The notes: generated by a model not told the origin, from the sequence alone. Shown: positions 23,863 to 35,440, numbered from the stretch's first letter. The stretch: 64,000 bases of DNA from Larix kaempferi (GCA_027924585.1 BSBM01000179.1:12190501-12254500), one strand, 5' to 3'. A program made the numbers and translations.

Positions 23863-23962
23863 CCTATCAAGTATACTTTTAGGTCAGTAGTATTTTTGGC
23901 TCCGAGCTATAGCTACAATTCGGACAAAAGAATACTGCTGACGTAAAAGTACACTTGACAGG
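23863..23962. repeat. Second imperfect hairpin, 43-bp arms, 14-nt loop
   Basis: Arms 23863-23905 and 23920-23962 pair over most of their length (left starts CCTATCAAGTATACTTTTA, right ends TAAAAGTACACTTGACAGG). The loop region contains the palindrome AGCTATAGCT. It is only 170 bp from the larger hairpin, but the arms are unrelated in sequence. Confidence 0.88.
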
Positions 23963-24004
23963 TCTGGATCAAACAAATTACCATCGACATGTATGCTGTT
24001 GTAT

Positions 24005-24260
24005 TTTTAGTCTAATGTTGACGTGCAGATCTTCAACTATACCTCTCTTATTGTCATATGATCAATACGTTTGTTTTATTACTTGTTCCTGATTGAATTA
24101 TTAAATACTTGTTGTACCTTCTCCACCTTGATTCAGTTATTATTCGAGTTTTGTTACCTTGTCTTTGACTTGTGGTTAATGCCAACATTTATGCTCCTCC
24201 ATTTTTTTAATACCACCTTGTCAAACTTTTGGTCTTATAGAGTACTTGACTTTGATCAGC
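24005..24260 (+). repeat. Diverged direct repeat, copy 2
   Basis: Partner of 22785-23110. The two copies flank both hairpins, so the hairpin pair sits inside a duplicated segment. Confidence 0.65.
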
Positions 24261-25105
24261 TATGATCAGTTGTGATGTGTTGATAATCACTTCTTCTATC
24301 CTGAGACTTGGTTGAAGTTTATAATTTTTGTGACTTTATTTATGTTGAGTTATGTACTCTGCTTGACTGTCATTGACCTAATTAACTCCAGTCATTTCTC
24401 TCTCTCTGGTTTGTACACACCCTCTTGTAGGGTTAGCTGGTTCCTACAAAAGACTGACCTCTCTGAGGCACAAACAGTCTTTTCTGAAAGTAACACTTCT
24501 GAGTATATTTTCAAGAATAGTTTCACACCCAGGTTGATATCTTAAACCATACCTCTATTCCTGTTATATGATATGTATGTTTATTTTACTACATGTTACT
24601 GAATATTAATAGTTTATCGTTTTAGTCTACTTGTCAGTGTAACTTATTATAACAGTTTCGAATATACCAAAGAGCCTGTGTTAAGAACTTATGGATTGTA
24701 CTTTTGGGGTTGATGGTTTCAAGAGGTAAGTATTTAGACTGACTAATATATATCCATGGAATGGTTTTTCCTAAAAATTTGTTTTTGTTGTTTCTATTGG
24801 AATTTCTGCTGTGGAACTAATGTGAATTCTGTTCAATATTATTAGCTATACAGGAAGGGCACATACTACCTTAAACGTGTTTGCTTGCTATGGCATTCTT
24901 GTTTTTTATTAAATTTTTTTTTCCACACTTCCTTTTTGCTCACATCATTTAAGAAATGTTTATTACCCTGCACTGTAATCATGGCATCAATTAGTTCACT
25001 CTGTTGTCAATTAACCATAAAAATATTATATATATCCTAGAAGGGCAAGGAAAAATCAGTTCATATTCCTCGCTCGACACCTAATTCATATTTTTCACTT
25101 GCATT
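24261..25105. other. Spacer upstream of the endonuclease ORF
   Basis: Holds a partial third copy of the 22.8-kb repeat (24535-24620). No helicase or Rep motif could be read here. Confidence 0.4.
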
Positions 25106-25468
25106 ATGCTCGCTGGCAATATTCTCCAACTTGTCAATATTTATAGCAAACCAAATAATCTTGTTAGCAACCTTATTGATGTCTTGGACTCTGTTATCTT
25201 ACAAAACAACAAGAAAATGCTAACCATAATAACTGGTGACTTTAACATTGACATGTACAAAGAAACAATATCGAAAAGGAGGTTGCAATTGTTTATGCAG
25301 AGTAGATGTCTACAGTTAAAAACAAACATAGCTACAACAGAATATGGTTCTATGATTGACCATTTTTGGACAAACATAGACATTGACAAGCTTTCATTTA
25401 CAATTTCTGATGCATATTGGTCAAATCATTTTACTAGTATCTTATCAGTACCTGCAACTCGCATATAA
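25106..25468 (+). CDS. Endonuclease/exonuclease/phosphatase (EEP) domain fragment, Helentron-like
   Basis: The 120-residue frame is the C-terminal half of an AP-endonuclease-like EEP fold. It has LVNIYSKPN (family 'vniY.P'), IITGDFNIDM (metal/phosphate-binding GDFN), TTEYGSMIDHFWTNI (the 'TT..gs.IDhi' box) and DAYWSNHFTSIL, corresponding to the terminal 'YWSDH' motif. Asp of SDH is Asn here, which may impair catalysis. The N-terminal half with the catalytic Glu is absent and a TAA lies 24 bp upstream of the ATG, so this is a relic or a 3' exon. The combination 'TT.yGSMIDH.wTN ... aYWSdH' recalls endonuclease domains fused to Rep-helicases in Helentrons; non-LTR endonucleases are the alternative. 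An RPA-like gene follows 194 bp downstream. Confidence 0.65.
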   Translation: MLAGNILQLVNIYSKPNNLVSNLIDVLDSVILQNNKKMLTIITGDFNIDMYKETISKRRLQLFMQSRCLQLKTNIATTEYGSMIDHFWTNIDIDKLSFTISDAYWSNHFTSILSVPATRI

Positions 25469-25662
25469 GAACTGATGCAGCTTTTTGTCTTTCTTGTTTT
25501 TTGTCTTTTTTTAAGATGCTTTTCTATTTGAAATATATTCTTGAATGTTTTAACATGCTCTAAGCCTTCATTGGATGTGCAAATTGGAGAAAAAATAAAT
25601 ACAGCATTTCGGAAAAACACCTAATCAGAAACAGTATTCTCGCCGAAGGAGAGAATTTAGCT

Positions 25663-27606
25663 ATGTCTATGACATCAGACAATCCTTCAACAGAAAGAAA
25701 TGTTTCTTCTTCACAATATGCTCCAGAGACTATTCCAATGAGAATACTGTTGCAGCCATCAAACAGTCCTAAAAAGTAATGTTCCTATGCAACGGATTTG
25801 TTAATTCAATATTTTTGACTACATTACTTTATCTTGTACCTAACACAAATTCAAACATTTGAATCAATAATCTAGTTCACTTTTTGATATTTTTAAATGT
25901 GCACAGATTAAAGCAAACGGCAATTGAACCATCATCAATAATACAGCTATGTACTGCAACACATAGGCATGTATTTGAAGGGGATGTTTTGGTTGTCTAT
26001 GGACCTGCACAAAATCGTAATCAAAACTCCCCTGCTAAGACAAAGATTCTGCATGCAGATGTTGTTGACAAAAATGGTTTGATGACAATGACAATTACAA
26101 TTAATGATAGTTTGATAAATCGCTTTGGCAATTTCTTTTTGCCTGGAAAAAGTGTTAGAATTTCTGGTTTTGAACTGAAAAAGAAAGGCCAATATGACCG
26201 AGGAGATGCAATAAATTCAATAGCGATATTGCCAACAAGTATCATAGAGGCAATTGACCTAGTATGCAAAATGCATTGCCTTCCACCAGACACAACAATC
26301 AATGAGCTGGTTACATCAGATGAGGCATATGTCGTTGGTTCTGTTGCAGTCATAGTTGTTGCCTGTGAATACAACAATAAGCAGTTGGACTTCCACATAA
26401 GAGATGGTGAAAGTGCAAATGACTATGCAACTGTAAAGTGGATTCTCTTTAAACAATTTTTTTCACTATATTTGATTTCATTTTTTTGTGTTTTTTCTTC
26501 CCTGCTGTATCTACTGCTACATGGATATACAAAAAAAAAAGATAGAACCCATAACAAAAAACATTTTTCCATTCGCATCCTCTTTACTGATTCTTTTTCA
26601 GTTATTCATGTTCAGTTTCAGGTTAACGAAAGCTATACAAATTTCTTTGTCCGAGTGCAACAACACCTTGCACTTGACGAACCGCCACTGTATCTAATAA
26701 AAAATATCGTAAGACCAGGTGCAAAAGGAACTCATCTTATGAAGGCTTCGCAAGCAACTTTTATAGATCCCCTAAATGATGAATTCGCAATACAAAGTTT
26801 GCTTCCAATAATTGAAGCTAAAACACGAGTGAGATATGAACAATGTCTCCTGTAATGTCACTTGAAATGTTTTTTTGTCATTCCATTGTCAATTAAGCAA
26901 GTTCTTTATATGTAGTTTCAGCAATTTCACAGCTATTAAAACAGATTTTATCTTTTTCTTAAATGTCCAGTTTGCTGCATTATTGACATCAAAGTTTTGT
27001 GCTTCTGATATGAACAAAATATAGACTTTTTACTTGCCAAAATGTCTTTTTTACAGTTCCAGATTTAGTATAGCAATTAGCAACAACACAACTCAGTGCA
27101 ATGATATGTTTTCAAACACCATGTTGCAAAACCTGCACTTGCAAACATGTTTTCATAAATTCGATTTTGTGCTTTTCCGTAGCATGGCCTTTGTATCAAA
27201 ACATGCTCATTGCAATGTTTTTTTATGTTTTCTGTTTACTTGGCTAGAACAGGTATATGGGACATTGAAAGTAAAAAATGTTTTTGCTCCACCCTACCAG
27301 TGCATTTGCACACAGTGCAAACTGCCAATGATACAAAGCACCGTTTTTTGTACATTTTGCAATCATGAAACACCAACTACTTATGAACATATATTACAAT
27401 GTAAGCTAGAGACTGAAGAAGGGACTATTGAATGTACACTTCGGGGTACACAATTAAAAGAATGTTGTCCCGATGTTTTAGCTATTTCTTATGAACAATA
27501 CTCCAATAGTGTTTCCTCAGCCATTTACAATCTTCGCAAATTGAAGCAACAAGGGCTTTACACTTTGGCAATGAACAATAGAATTGTCGAAGTCAAAAAG
27601 TTTTGA
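25663..27606 (+). CDS. RPA1-like single-stranded-DNA-binding protein, four exons, 472 aa
   Basis: RPA1-type proteins bind single-stranded DNA through OB folds. Model: exons 25663-25775, 25907-26432, 26622-26851 and 27057-27606. All introns are GT-AG (donors GTAATG, GTAAAG, GTAATG; acceptors CACAG, TTCAG, TACAG) of 131, 189 and 205 bp. The phases agree and the joined frame is open throughout. Residues about 45-125 form an OB-like segment (GDVLVVYGP, HADVVDKNGLMTMTI, PGKSVRISGFEL). Residues about 130-285 form a second unit (LDFHIRDGESANDYAT joined to VNESYTNFF). Exon 4 ends with a zinc-ribbon-like part: Cys372, Cys374, Cys377, Cys388, Cys391 (CTQC...CTFC), as in the C-terminal DNA-binding domain of RPA1. 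It is shorter than cellular RPA1 and lacks its N-terminal domain, as in RPA-like proteins carried by plant Helitrons. An extra intron ending at 27252 cannot be excluded. Confidence 0.72.
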
Positions 27607-28063
27607 ACAAAAGGTATGATCATAATTTTCTTTTTTGTTCAAACACTTTGAACAACTTTCCAATTGTTTAAGCTTCGATTCAATATCTCAAAATAGATTA
27701 CAAAGACTCTCTATTGCAACTTCTTTTATGATTTATTTGAACCTGTTTTTTACAAAATACACACAATTTTAAATAATTTTTCTTTTGCCACTCACACAAC
27801 CCTTGCATTGTAATCATGTTCATCGCTCAGATCTCTGTCAGTTGTCCTATTTATTGTTTAGTCAATAATAAACTTCAACGGCTTTTTGAAGATTCAATTT
27901 TAATGTATCTGAAGTTCGCTTTTGTTACTGTGTTCATTTATTTGAACATTGCAAAAAGCACTGAGCCTAGTATAAGCGGAGGAGTCATCCCTAGTATAAG
28001 ATTACCAAAATCCTGTTCACTTTTAATAGATTTTTTGCCTTTTGCATCGGTTTACTGTCAATC

Positions 28064-28410
28064 ACAAAGCTCTTGCAATTGTTTTTTTCCCTTATATTTT
28101 GTCCATTTCAATGGTCAATGTGTAGAAAAGAAAAAAAGACATAGAAATATAACAGTCAACAGTATTTGTTTTTCCTTTAAATTAGCATTTGCTATATATC
28201 TTATCTTCATATCTGTTTTTATATTCTTTTCATAATCACAAAGATCTTGCAATTGTTTTTTTTTAAACATTTTGTCCATTCCAATGGCCAATGTATGCAA
28301 AAGAAACAAAGACAGAAATATAGCAGTCAACAGTATTTGTTTTTCATTTAAATTAGCGTCTGCTACATATCTTATTTTCAAATTTGTTTTTATACTCTTT
28401 GCATAATTGC
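28064..28410 (+). repeat. Two-copy tandem duplication, 173 bp
   Basis: Both copies begin CACAAAG.TCTTGCAATTG (28064, 28237) and share AACAGTATTTGTTTTTC and TTAAATTAGC. No coding content is supported; the frames on both strands are low-complexity. Confidence 0.88.
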
Positions 28411-28833
28411 TGATAGTAATGCACGGCCCATATGCAGGGATGATAAAAACTGCACATGCTACTGCAACATGCCTTACGTTGTCACTGCTCCAGATTTTGC
28501 CAAAGCGTGGCTTCTCTTAGCTTTTGATGCAAAGTGCATATGCTATGACTTGAACAAATGCATGTTCTCATTATACATTTTATAAATTTATGTGGTTTTA
28601 AAGCCTTTACATATTTATAGACTTAATGCAACTGAAAGAACTTCTGTTAAAATACTGCTAAGCTGTTTTTTTCTCTACCTCTTCCATGGTTATCAAATTG
28701 TTAGAGCTGTATAAAATGATATAGAATTATTGATACATAATATTGACTAGATTCACAACTGGGGTCATTTAATTGCTTTGCTTTTTCTTTATCTAATGAT
28801 TATGGTTTCAGATTTGGGATTCTGCTTGTTATT

Positions 28834-29159
28834 GTTGAATCTGATTTTGCAATTCAAATCTTTGCAATGTTTTCTGAAAAATGCCATGCAATGTGCAAAC
28901 TTTGCTTCTATATGGAAATCATATATTGCTCAATGCCAGCTAGATAGGAATTATTTCATGAATTTACCCTTGTCATTATGAATTAGAATCATGAATGTTG
29001 AATCTGATTTTCAAATTCAAACCTTTGCAATGTTTTCTGAAAAATGCCATGCAATCTGCAAACTTTGCCTCTATATGAAAACCATATATTGCTCAATGCC
29101 AGCTAGGTAGGAATTATTTCATGAATTCACCCTTGTCATTATGAATTAGAATAGTGAAT
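28834..29159 (+). repeat. Two-copy tandem duplication, 163 bp
   Basis: Copies start GTTGAATCTGATTTT at 28834 and 28997 and both end TTGTCATTATGAATTAGAAT. Only about ten differences were noticed, so this is fairly recent. Confidence 0.92.
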
Positions 29160-29479
29160 TTACCAATGTGATCATGATTATGCATTTAGCATTGTGACTT
29201 GAAACAAATACTAGATCTTGGATAAGTTCACTTCATCAAAAAGGCTACCTCTCTTGCCTGAGGCACATTTTCATCATTTTTTTCCCCTGGTTGATTCTCG
29301 GCTTTAGCTAGATAAATCAGAACAGAACGAGTATAAGTCATCCTTTCGATTTTTGCTCCATTCTTCATGTTTGGGAAGAATGAAAATTGAACTTTGTTAA
29401 AAAACTCAAATTATGAAAGAAAGGGCAGAGTTAATCACATCATCAGGTATCATGGTTGCTGTTTTTGAATGCTCTAAAA

Positions 29480-29700
29480 CAATGCATTCCAAAAATGACA
29501 ACATCGCTGTTAAACTCTTGAAGAAGTACATTCATTATTCTAAAACCAGGCATCGACATGCGCTGACAAATAAGGTCATTTTCTATCTCAAACTTGTACA
29601 TATACACTTATTTATGTCTTCTAATTGTCTTATTATATTTTGAATACCCAAATGAAATCAAACAATCTTACACAATGACACTGATTGTATCATGATAACC
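29480..29700 (+). repeat. Dispersed duplicate, copy 1
   Basis: Shares AAGGTCATTTTCTATCTC, CTTATTTATGTCTT and AATGACACTG with 31905-32125. An open frame (29413-29643) enters it but has no recognised domain. Confidence 0.75.
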
Positions 29701-31904
29701 TGTAGGGATCAGCCCACTTCACTCTATTATGTGTTCATAGACTCTTCCATTTCACTTCCCGGTTCCTAGCCATCACAATGTTCACTGCAACAATGATCTT
29801 TTTCTTCACAGACTCTGGTAAGAACTCTGACATAATTCCCTGAATGGTTTTTCCAGGCCATTGTACTTGTTTGTAGCTGAATTGTAAAATCATCTCAGAA
29901 TAAGGGCTAGAATCCAAATTATCTTCTGCAATTTTTGTTGAAAATTGATGTTTTTCTACTGTACATTGCACATTTTTGAATTCTGTTTGATGTGTACTTG
30001 AATGTGTCAATTTATTCGAGCTTTATCTAAGTTGGCTTTGACTATTCTAATTTGTTGCAGCTCTATCTGAGCTACGTTTCAATTTTTCGGCATAATAGCA
30101 GTTTGTTTGACATGAGTATGGATTGTTTGTCATCTTGGAGTTTTATTTTAGCGCAGTTACAGTAGCTACATTTAATATATGCTTGAGGCTTTTTTGTTTC
30201 TGTTATATCTAAGGATGCCTGGTATCTGAAAATGCTCAGTCTTTGATCTGTATTTAGTTTGACTTTGTCCCTGGATTTTTCTAGTTTTCTCATAATGATG
30301 GTTTTTAACTTTCTGCTATGTTTTCAAGTACTTTGCTTTAGTTATAGTTTTTGGCTTTCATTCTTATTAGTTTTGATTCTGAATGTTCTTGGTTCTTGAA
30401 TGCTATTTCTAATCAGTCGCTAAATCAAATCTGGTGATGTAGCAGTAACTGCTTTGCTTTTGTGTCTTCCTGGTTCTTGAAAATGTTCTTGATTTCTAGA
30501 ATCAATGACTGAATACATATATGGCCTTGTAACAATAATAATCATTTATATATTATGTTTGTTTTGCCTCAGGACTGTTAAAACATTCTAAACAACATTG
30601 CTCTCTCACTTGAGGCTAGTTTTCCTCATTGATTTTCAGACCATCCTATTTGTCTACAATCAAGTGATGATTTTTTCTATATTTGTAAATGTTTAGTGAT
30701 TTGTTTGCTTGCTACATTGTTCATCATGTATTGATATTGATATGATATTTAGAATCAATAACCGATTAAAAAACTGGTTTCATTGCAGCAATTTTTCTTA
30801 TGTTGGGCTTGCCTTGGTTTGTTCTAGGTTTTGCAACATAGATTTCAAACAAATTACTAGTTTGTGCTGAAATGGTGTGTTGCATTTGTATATGTTACAT
30901 GTTCGGTTTGAGTTTAAAATGATCTATGAATGATTTAAAAGCTGGCTTGATTATGTTATCATGAATTCTAGAATCAATCACCTGGAAAATGTGATTCTGC
31001 AAAAGCAATTGTTTCTAGGTTGCATTCGTTTTTGCTCGGGGCGCAGACGAATGCTTTCCTCCGGCTCCGAGCTTGGTGTTTGTCAATAATTTTTAGACGG
31101 TTCAGATTTTGGTTTCCATTTCCTATAGCTCTGAATTATTCTCTGGGTTTTTATGCCAAGTTCGATTCATATAGGCATATTTTTCATTCTTCTTGCTTTT
31201 TGCCTAATCAGTCAATTTGACTCAATGCTATTTTGATTAAATATGTGATTTCATAAAAACAATTGAACCTTTCTTAGATCCATTTTCGTTTCTTAAGAAG
31301 TATTGGTGTGCTGGTAATGGGTATGGCCATTTGCGTCTGTTGTTCAAATTCTCATGTAATTTAATATATACCTGTAAATACACATGGGAGAGTTGTTGAG
31401 TCATTCTGCTTGCATTATGTTTTTGTTTTAAATCTACTGAAGTGTGTTGAAAATAGTTACTGAATAAATATAAATCCCCTCTTAAAAGTAAATTTTCTCT
31501 GCATATTGATCAAAAAACCTGTACTTTTGGCTATATTTGAATACGATTGAAGAAATTTGGGTTGGTGTAATTAGTTGATGATATGTTGAAACGTGATTAA
31601 AGAATTTTGATCCAGCTTGCTGATTTGTACTCATGAATATTTGCTGGCTTTGTTGTTTGTTAACCAAAGTAATATACAAAATGTTTTATTTATTTCTACC
31701 CAAAATAAACAAATCATCTGGATTCTGGTCCATACTCTTTAAGTTTTATGTGTTTCTACGAATGTCAAACACACAATTTTCATGTACTTTGAAAACAACT
31801 ACTAACAGTACACACTAATGTGAAGTTTAAGATCCTTGGTTTTGGTGAAAAACCATGGAAACACAATTTCTCCAGCTATGATCGTAGCTCACAACAATTC
31901 AAGA
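29701..31904. other. Spacer without a recognised gene
   Basis: A 91-codon frame at 29735-30010 (minus) is fairly polar and non-repetitive, but I recognise no family. No RNA gene was seen. Confidence 0.35.
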
Positions 31905-32125
31905 CAGGCAAAAGAACATGGTGCAGACTTGGCAGCATCTGTTTTTGTAAAGAAGAACATTATTATTTTAAACGTAGACATCAAACTCTGGTCAAAGATA
32001 AGGTCATTTTCTATCTCGAACTTGTACCTATACACTTATTTATGTCTTATAATTGTGTTCTTATATTTTCAATGCCAAATGCAATCAAATAATCTTATTT
32101 AATGACACTGTTTATATGGTGACAA
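31905..32125 (+). repeat. Dispersed duplicate, copy 2
   Basis: Partner of 29480-29700. Upstream it reads AKEHGADLAASVFVKKNIII in one frame, which looks protein-like, but I cannot assign it. Confidence 0.75.
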
Positions 32126-32237
32126 CCTATAGCCATCACAGCATATTGCATCTACATATGCTAAAACACGTAATGCAGGTACAAAACCAAATTTGAGCAG
32201 GGTGCCGCATTACTAGTTTAATACATAACATACGAAC

Positions 32238-32500
32238 CAGTTCATCATTTGTCTCAGTTACTTGACAACCCTACAAGAATTCGCATGGCTTAACGCTTCA
32301 GCAGTATACACCTAATTGTGACAATTCCACCTCCTTAAGACTTGTTCAGGTAAAAAACTCTTTGTCAATACACTCTACTTATCTTATTTATAGTTTTGTA
32401 TTGGTTATTCATTATGTAAGTGAAATGCTAAATTCCTTTCAATGACTTTGAAGGTAGCGGTCACCTATCGAAACAGAAGCGAAGGATACTCTATGTTTAC
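32238..32500 (+). repeat. Dispersed duplicate, copy 1 (about 263 bp)
   Basis: Shares GCATGGCTTAACGCTTCAGCA, GTTCAGGTAAAAAA, TTCAATGACTTTGAAG and GATACTCTATGTTTAC with 32818-33081, spaced 580 bp apart. Confidence 0.88.
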
Positions 32501-32817
32501 CCCCAAGCTTTTGAGAAAGATGGGACCACAGCAATGGAGTAATCAAAAGGTAAAAACGTAGGGTTCAGTAGCAGCAAATTTGATCAATACTTGTTACACT
32601 GTGCAGCTGCTTCAATTCTTAGCCACCCATTCATTTAATTCATTCCGTCGAGAGGTTTAAATTAGAATAGATCCTGTCCAATCAAACTTATCTGGAAAGA
32701 TGTATAAAAAACGTTTATAACAAATGTATCTGTTGAAAATTAGGCATTGGGATATAAAAGCTTATCTTCCAGGCATATCTATTATTAATTTTATGAACTC
32801 AGGTATTTCTTACATAG

Positions 32818-33081
32818 AGCAGTTTATCATTTGTCTGGGTTACTTGATAACCATACAGGAACTCGCATGGCTTAACGCTTCAGCATTATACAACTAATTC
32901 TGACAATTGCACCTCCTCAAGACACGTTCAGGTAAAAAAGTCTTTGTCAATACACTGTACCTATTATTTATAATTCTGTATTTGTTATTCATTATGTAAC
33001 TGAAATGCTAAATTCTTTTCAATGACTTTGAAGATAGTAATCACCTATTGAAACAGAAGCCAAAGATACTCTATGTTTACC
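32818..33081 (+). repeat. Dispersed duplicate, copy 2
   Basis: Partner of 32238-32500. CAGGTAAAAAA in both copies looks like a splice donor, so the duplicated unit may once have held an exon end. Confidence 0.88.
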
Positions 33082-33414
33082 ATGCAAGAGATCAATATCA
33101 CTTTTATCTCATCTCTTGAATATTTTTCTACTTCCAGGTATGCCAAATTCACTTGACTACTTCATAAAGCTAGGATCCTGCACGCTGATGATCACCACGT
33201 TTTAAATTATTTCTTTTGAAAATATATAAATTCCTTGTTCAACATTTTGATAATGACAAGCCATCATTAGATACTTGTTTAAATGAGCATACCAATGTTT
33301 GACACATAATCTGTTTTTCAATCACAAGAGATAAGCTTCTTTGCAAATTCAGTTTATAGTCAATTGCAAAAACCATGCAAACAAGATTGCTCATTGTCTT
33401 TTTGCAATGTGCAG

Positions 33415-33781
33415 GGAAAAAACATTGCAAAAGCACCGATTATGCCACTGCAAAATGCAACTTTGAATATGCCTGACATTTTTCACTGTTCAAATACAAA
33501 GCAAGGGTTTACCACTTGCCCTCAAGATGATTCGGAGCTCTTTGGGCAATCAACCCCAGCAAATTTGTCAAAATCCTGGCAAACTTCCAAGAAAGAAATC
33601 TATATCAAGGACAAGTATAAATGTCCTTGATGATGAATCCGAGGAATCCTTCTTGGACTTGTCTCCATTTCCCAAGGATAAAAAGTTGAATGTAAATTCA
33701 CTCTTGGATATTTGGATATACATTTGTAAGAGAGAAAGGCAAGAAGCTTTTGTGATCTTGGAATGTAACTGGGCTAGTTAG
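33415..33781 (+). pseudogene. Unrecognised exon-like ORF, possibly frameshifted
   Basis: After an acceptor-like TGTGCAG (ending 33414) a frame runs to 33630 (NMPDIFHCSNTKQGF, SELFGQSTPANLSKSWQ). An overlapping frame at 33527-33781 continues with KKSISRTSINVLDDESEESF before a stop. The two read as one protein if a single-base indel lies near 33580. Ser/Asp/Glu-rich C-terminus. I do not recognise a domain. It could be the last exon of a gene of the same element as the RPA-like gene 6 kb upstream; this is inference. Confidence 0.35.
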
Positions 33782-34149
33782 TGATCAAAATACTTTGAAT
33801 TTATATTAATATTCAACCAGCTCTGCCATATTTCTAATTACACTCCGAGTTATTTCCTCATCTGAGCAAAAGAACCACTTCTTTCTTTTTTTCTACATTG
33901 CATTTTACATACCCATTTAAATTAAAAATTAATTACTACCTTACCTAACTAGTTTTTTATGCAACTCACAAAAATAGAAGAAAAGAAAAATCCTTTTGCC
34001 AAAAAAATCACTTTTATCAATTAATGACAACTTCATATACACTTGACAATGCCCCCACTAGCAATGTCGGGGACATCGCCACTTTGTGGCTCTTGTTTTT
34101 ATTGTGTTTTCAATGGGTTTTTTTGGACGGGGCATCTTAGTCGAGCTTT

Positions 34150-34557
34150 GACAATGCAGGCATGATTTTAAAACTCAATAGGAATCATTTCTTTCATTGT
34201 TAGATGGATTGTGATTTTGGTTCAAATACCCGAACTGAGATTATGGTGCTTTGGGGGTTGCTGGTTTTTGCTTTGTCCAAAAATATTATTTCTCTCTAGG
34301 TGTACGGGTACTCTAGGGTCATTATGGACTGGGCAATAAAAAAATCTCTCCTACAGGTGGTCCTATTGGATCATTGGAATCTAGAATCAAAGTTAAAAAA
34401 AAATTACTCTTTGACTTTCCATCACATCTATAGACAATTTAACGACAAGGCATATAGGTTATCCAAAAAGGTTATTGGAACTCATGAAGGGATCTTATTC
34501 CATGAAGAATATAATGACCATCATTTGGTATATGAAGGTTCCTTTTCAACATATTAA
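34150..34557 (+). pseudogene. LINE RNase H C-terminal relic
   Basis: Reads GSNTRTEIMVLWGLLVFA, an in-frame TAG, then VYGYSRVIMDWAI and HHIYRQFNDKAYRLSKK. This is the C-terminal RNase H of plant LINE ORF2 (family 'GsNt.aEl.Al..gl', 'v.GDS..vi.w', 'HiyRe.N..AD.lSk'). Asp of the GDS motif is Tyr and AD is AY, so it is inactive. It resembles the relics at 44.9 kb (plus) and 46.1 kb (minus). The rest of ORF2 is missing: a 5'-truncated insertion. Confidence 0.75.
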
Positions 34558-34823
34558 CTTTAGGAGGAGCCTTGAGATGCTAGATGCACAATTGGTTTTT
34601 TGCTTTGTTAATATTTGGGTCGGATGACTATAACCATAATTGTGTTAAATCGTTTCTTTTGTGATCAGCTTGTTTTTTTGATGTTTATTAGTTAGTTTAG
34701 ATGTCATTTACAATTAGTTAGTTTAGACATTTACAATTCTAGAATACTACTATTCGTAGTGATATGTAAAGGATGCAAAAGCACTTGAAATAATTCTTTA
34801 GACACCTAGAAGAAGAAGAGAGA

Positions 34824-34970
34824 ATATGGTATGATGAACATAGGTGTTAAAAAACAAACCTTGTTATCTTTGCTTCATTTTTCTATGAAAATATGGTATG
34901 ATAAACATAGGATAAACATAGGTGTTAAAAAACAAACTTTTTTATCTTTACTTCATTTTATGAATATTAG
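34824..34970 (+). repeat. Two-copy repeat in the LINE 3' trailer
   Basis: AATATGGTATGATGAACATA at 34824 recurs as AATATGGTATGATAAACATA at 34889. Both are followed by GGTGTTAAAAAACAAAC and TTATCTTT.CTTCATTT. Confidence 0.8.
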
Positions 34971-35293
34971 TGAAAAAATATATACTAAATATTATTTTGT
35001 ATTAAATTTAGCACTACCAAATATGTATAAGTTTTTTCAATGGTAAATTTACAGTATTGAAAAACAATAAACAATCTACAAACTAAGAGAATTGATACAC
35101 TAACAGATATATGTTGAATCAATACATCAAGCCTCGCTCCATACCATACCAAATGTGCACATATGTGTTGTCCGTGCTATGGTCAACACAATAAATAATA
35201 AAATAATAAAAAATAATAAAAGTCATACAGAACTTTCTCTGAATTTACATAATAAGAGTGTTGCCTCGGTGATTGTGATGACCTAAACATTGG

Positions 35294-35440
35294 TTGCACC
35301 GAGAGTAGCGAGGTGCTCTCATCCCAGTGTGAGGGAGATGTCGTCATGTAATTGCACTAAGAGGAGCGAGGTGCTCTACAACCCAGTATTGGGGAGATGT
35401 TGTCATGTAACGTAATGTTATGTTACAAAAAATAAAAAGT
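35294..35440 (+). repeat. 58-bp tandem repeat, two copies
   Basis: TTGCACCGAGAGTAGCGAGG (35294) and TTGCACTAAGAGGAGCGAGG (35352) begin the two units, which both end GGAGATGT.GTCATGTAA. An inverted relative lies at 47620-47700. Confidence 0.82.

Noticed and set aside
26021-26398. 125-codon minus-strand ORF
   Set aside because: Antisense shadow of exon 2 of the RPA-like gene.
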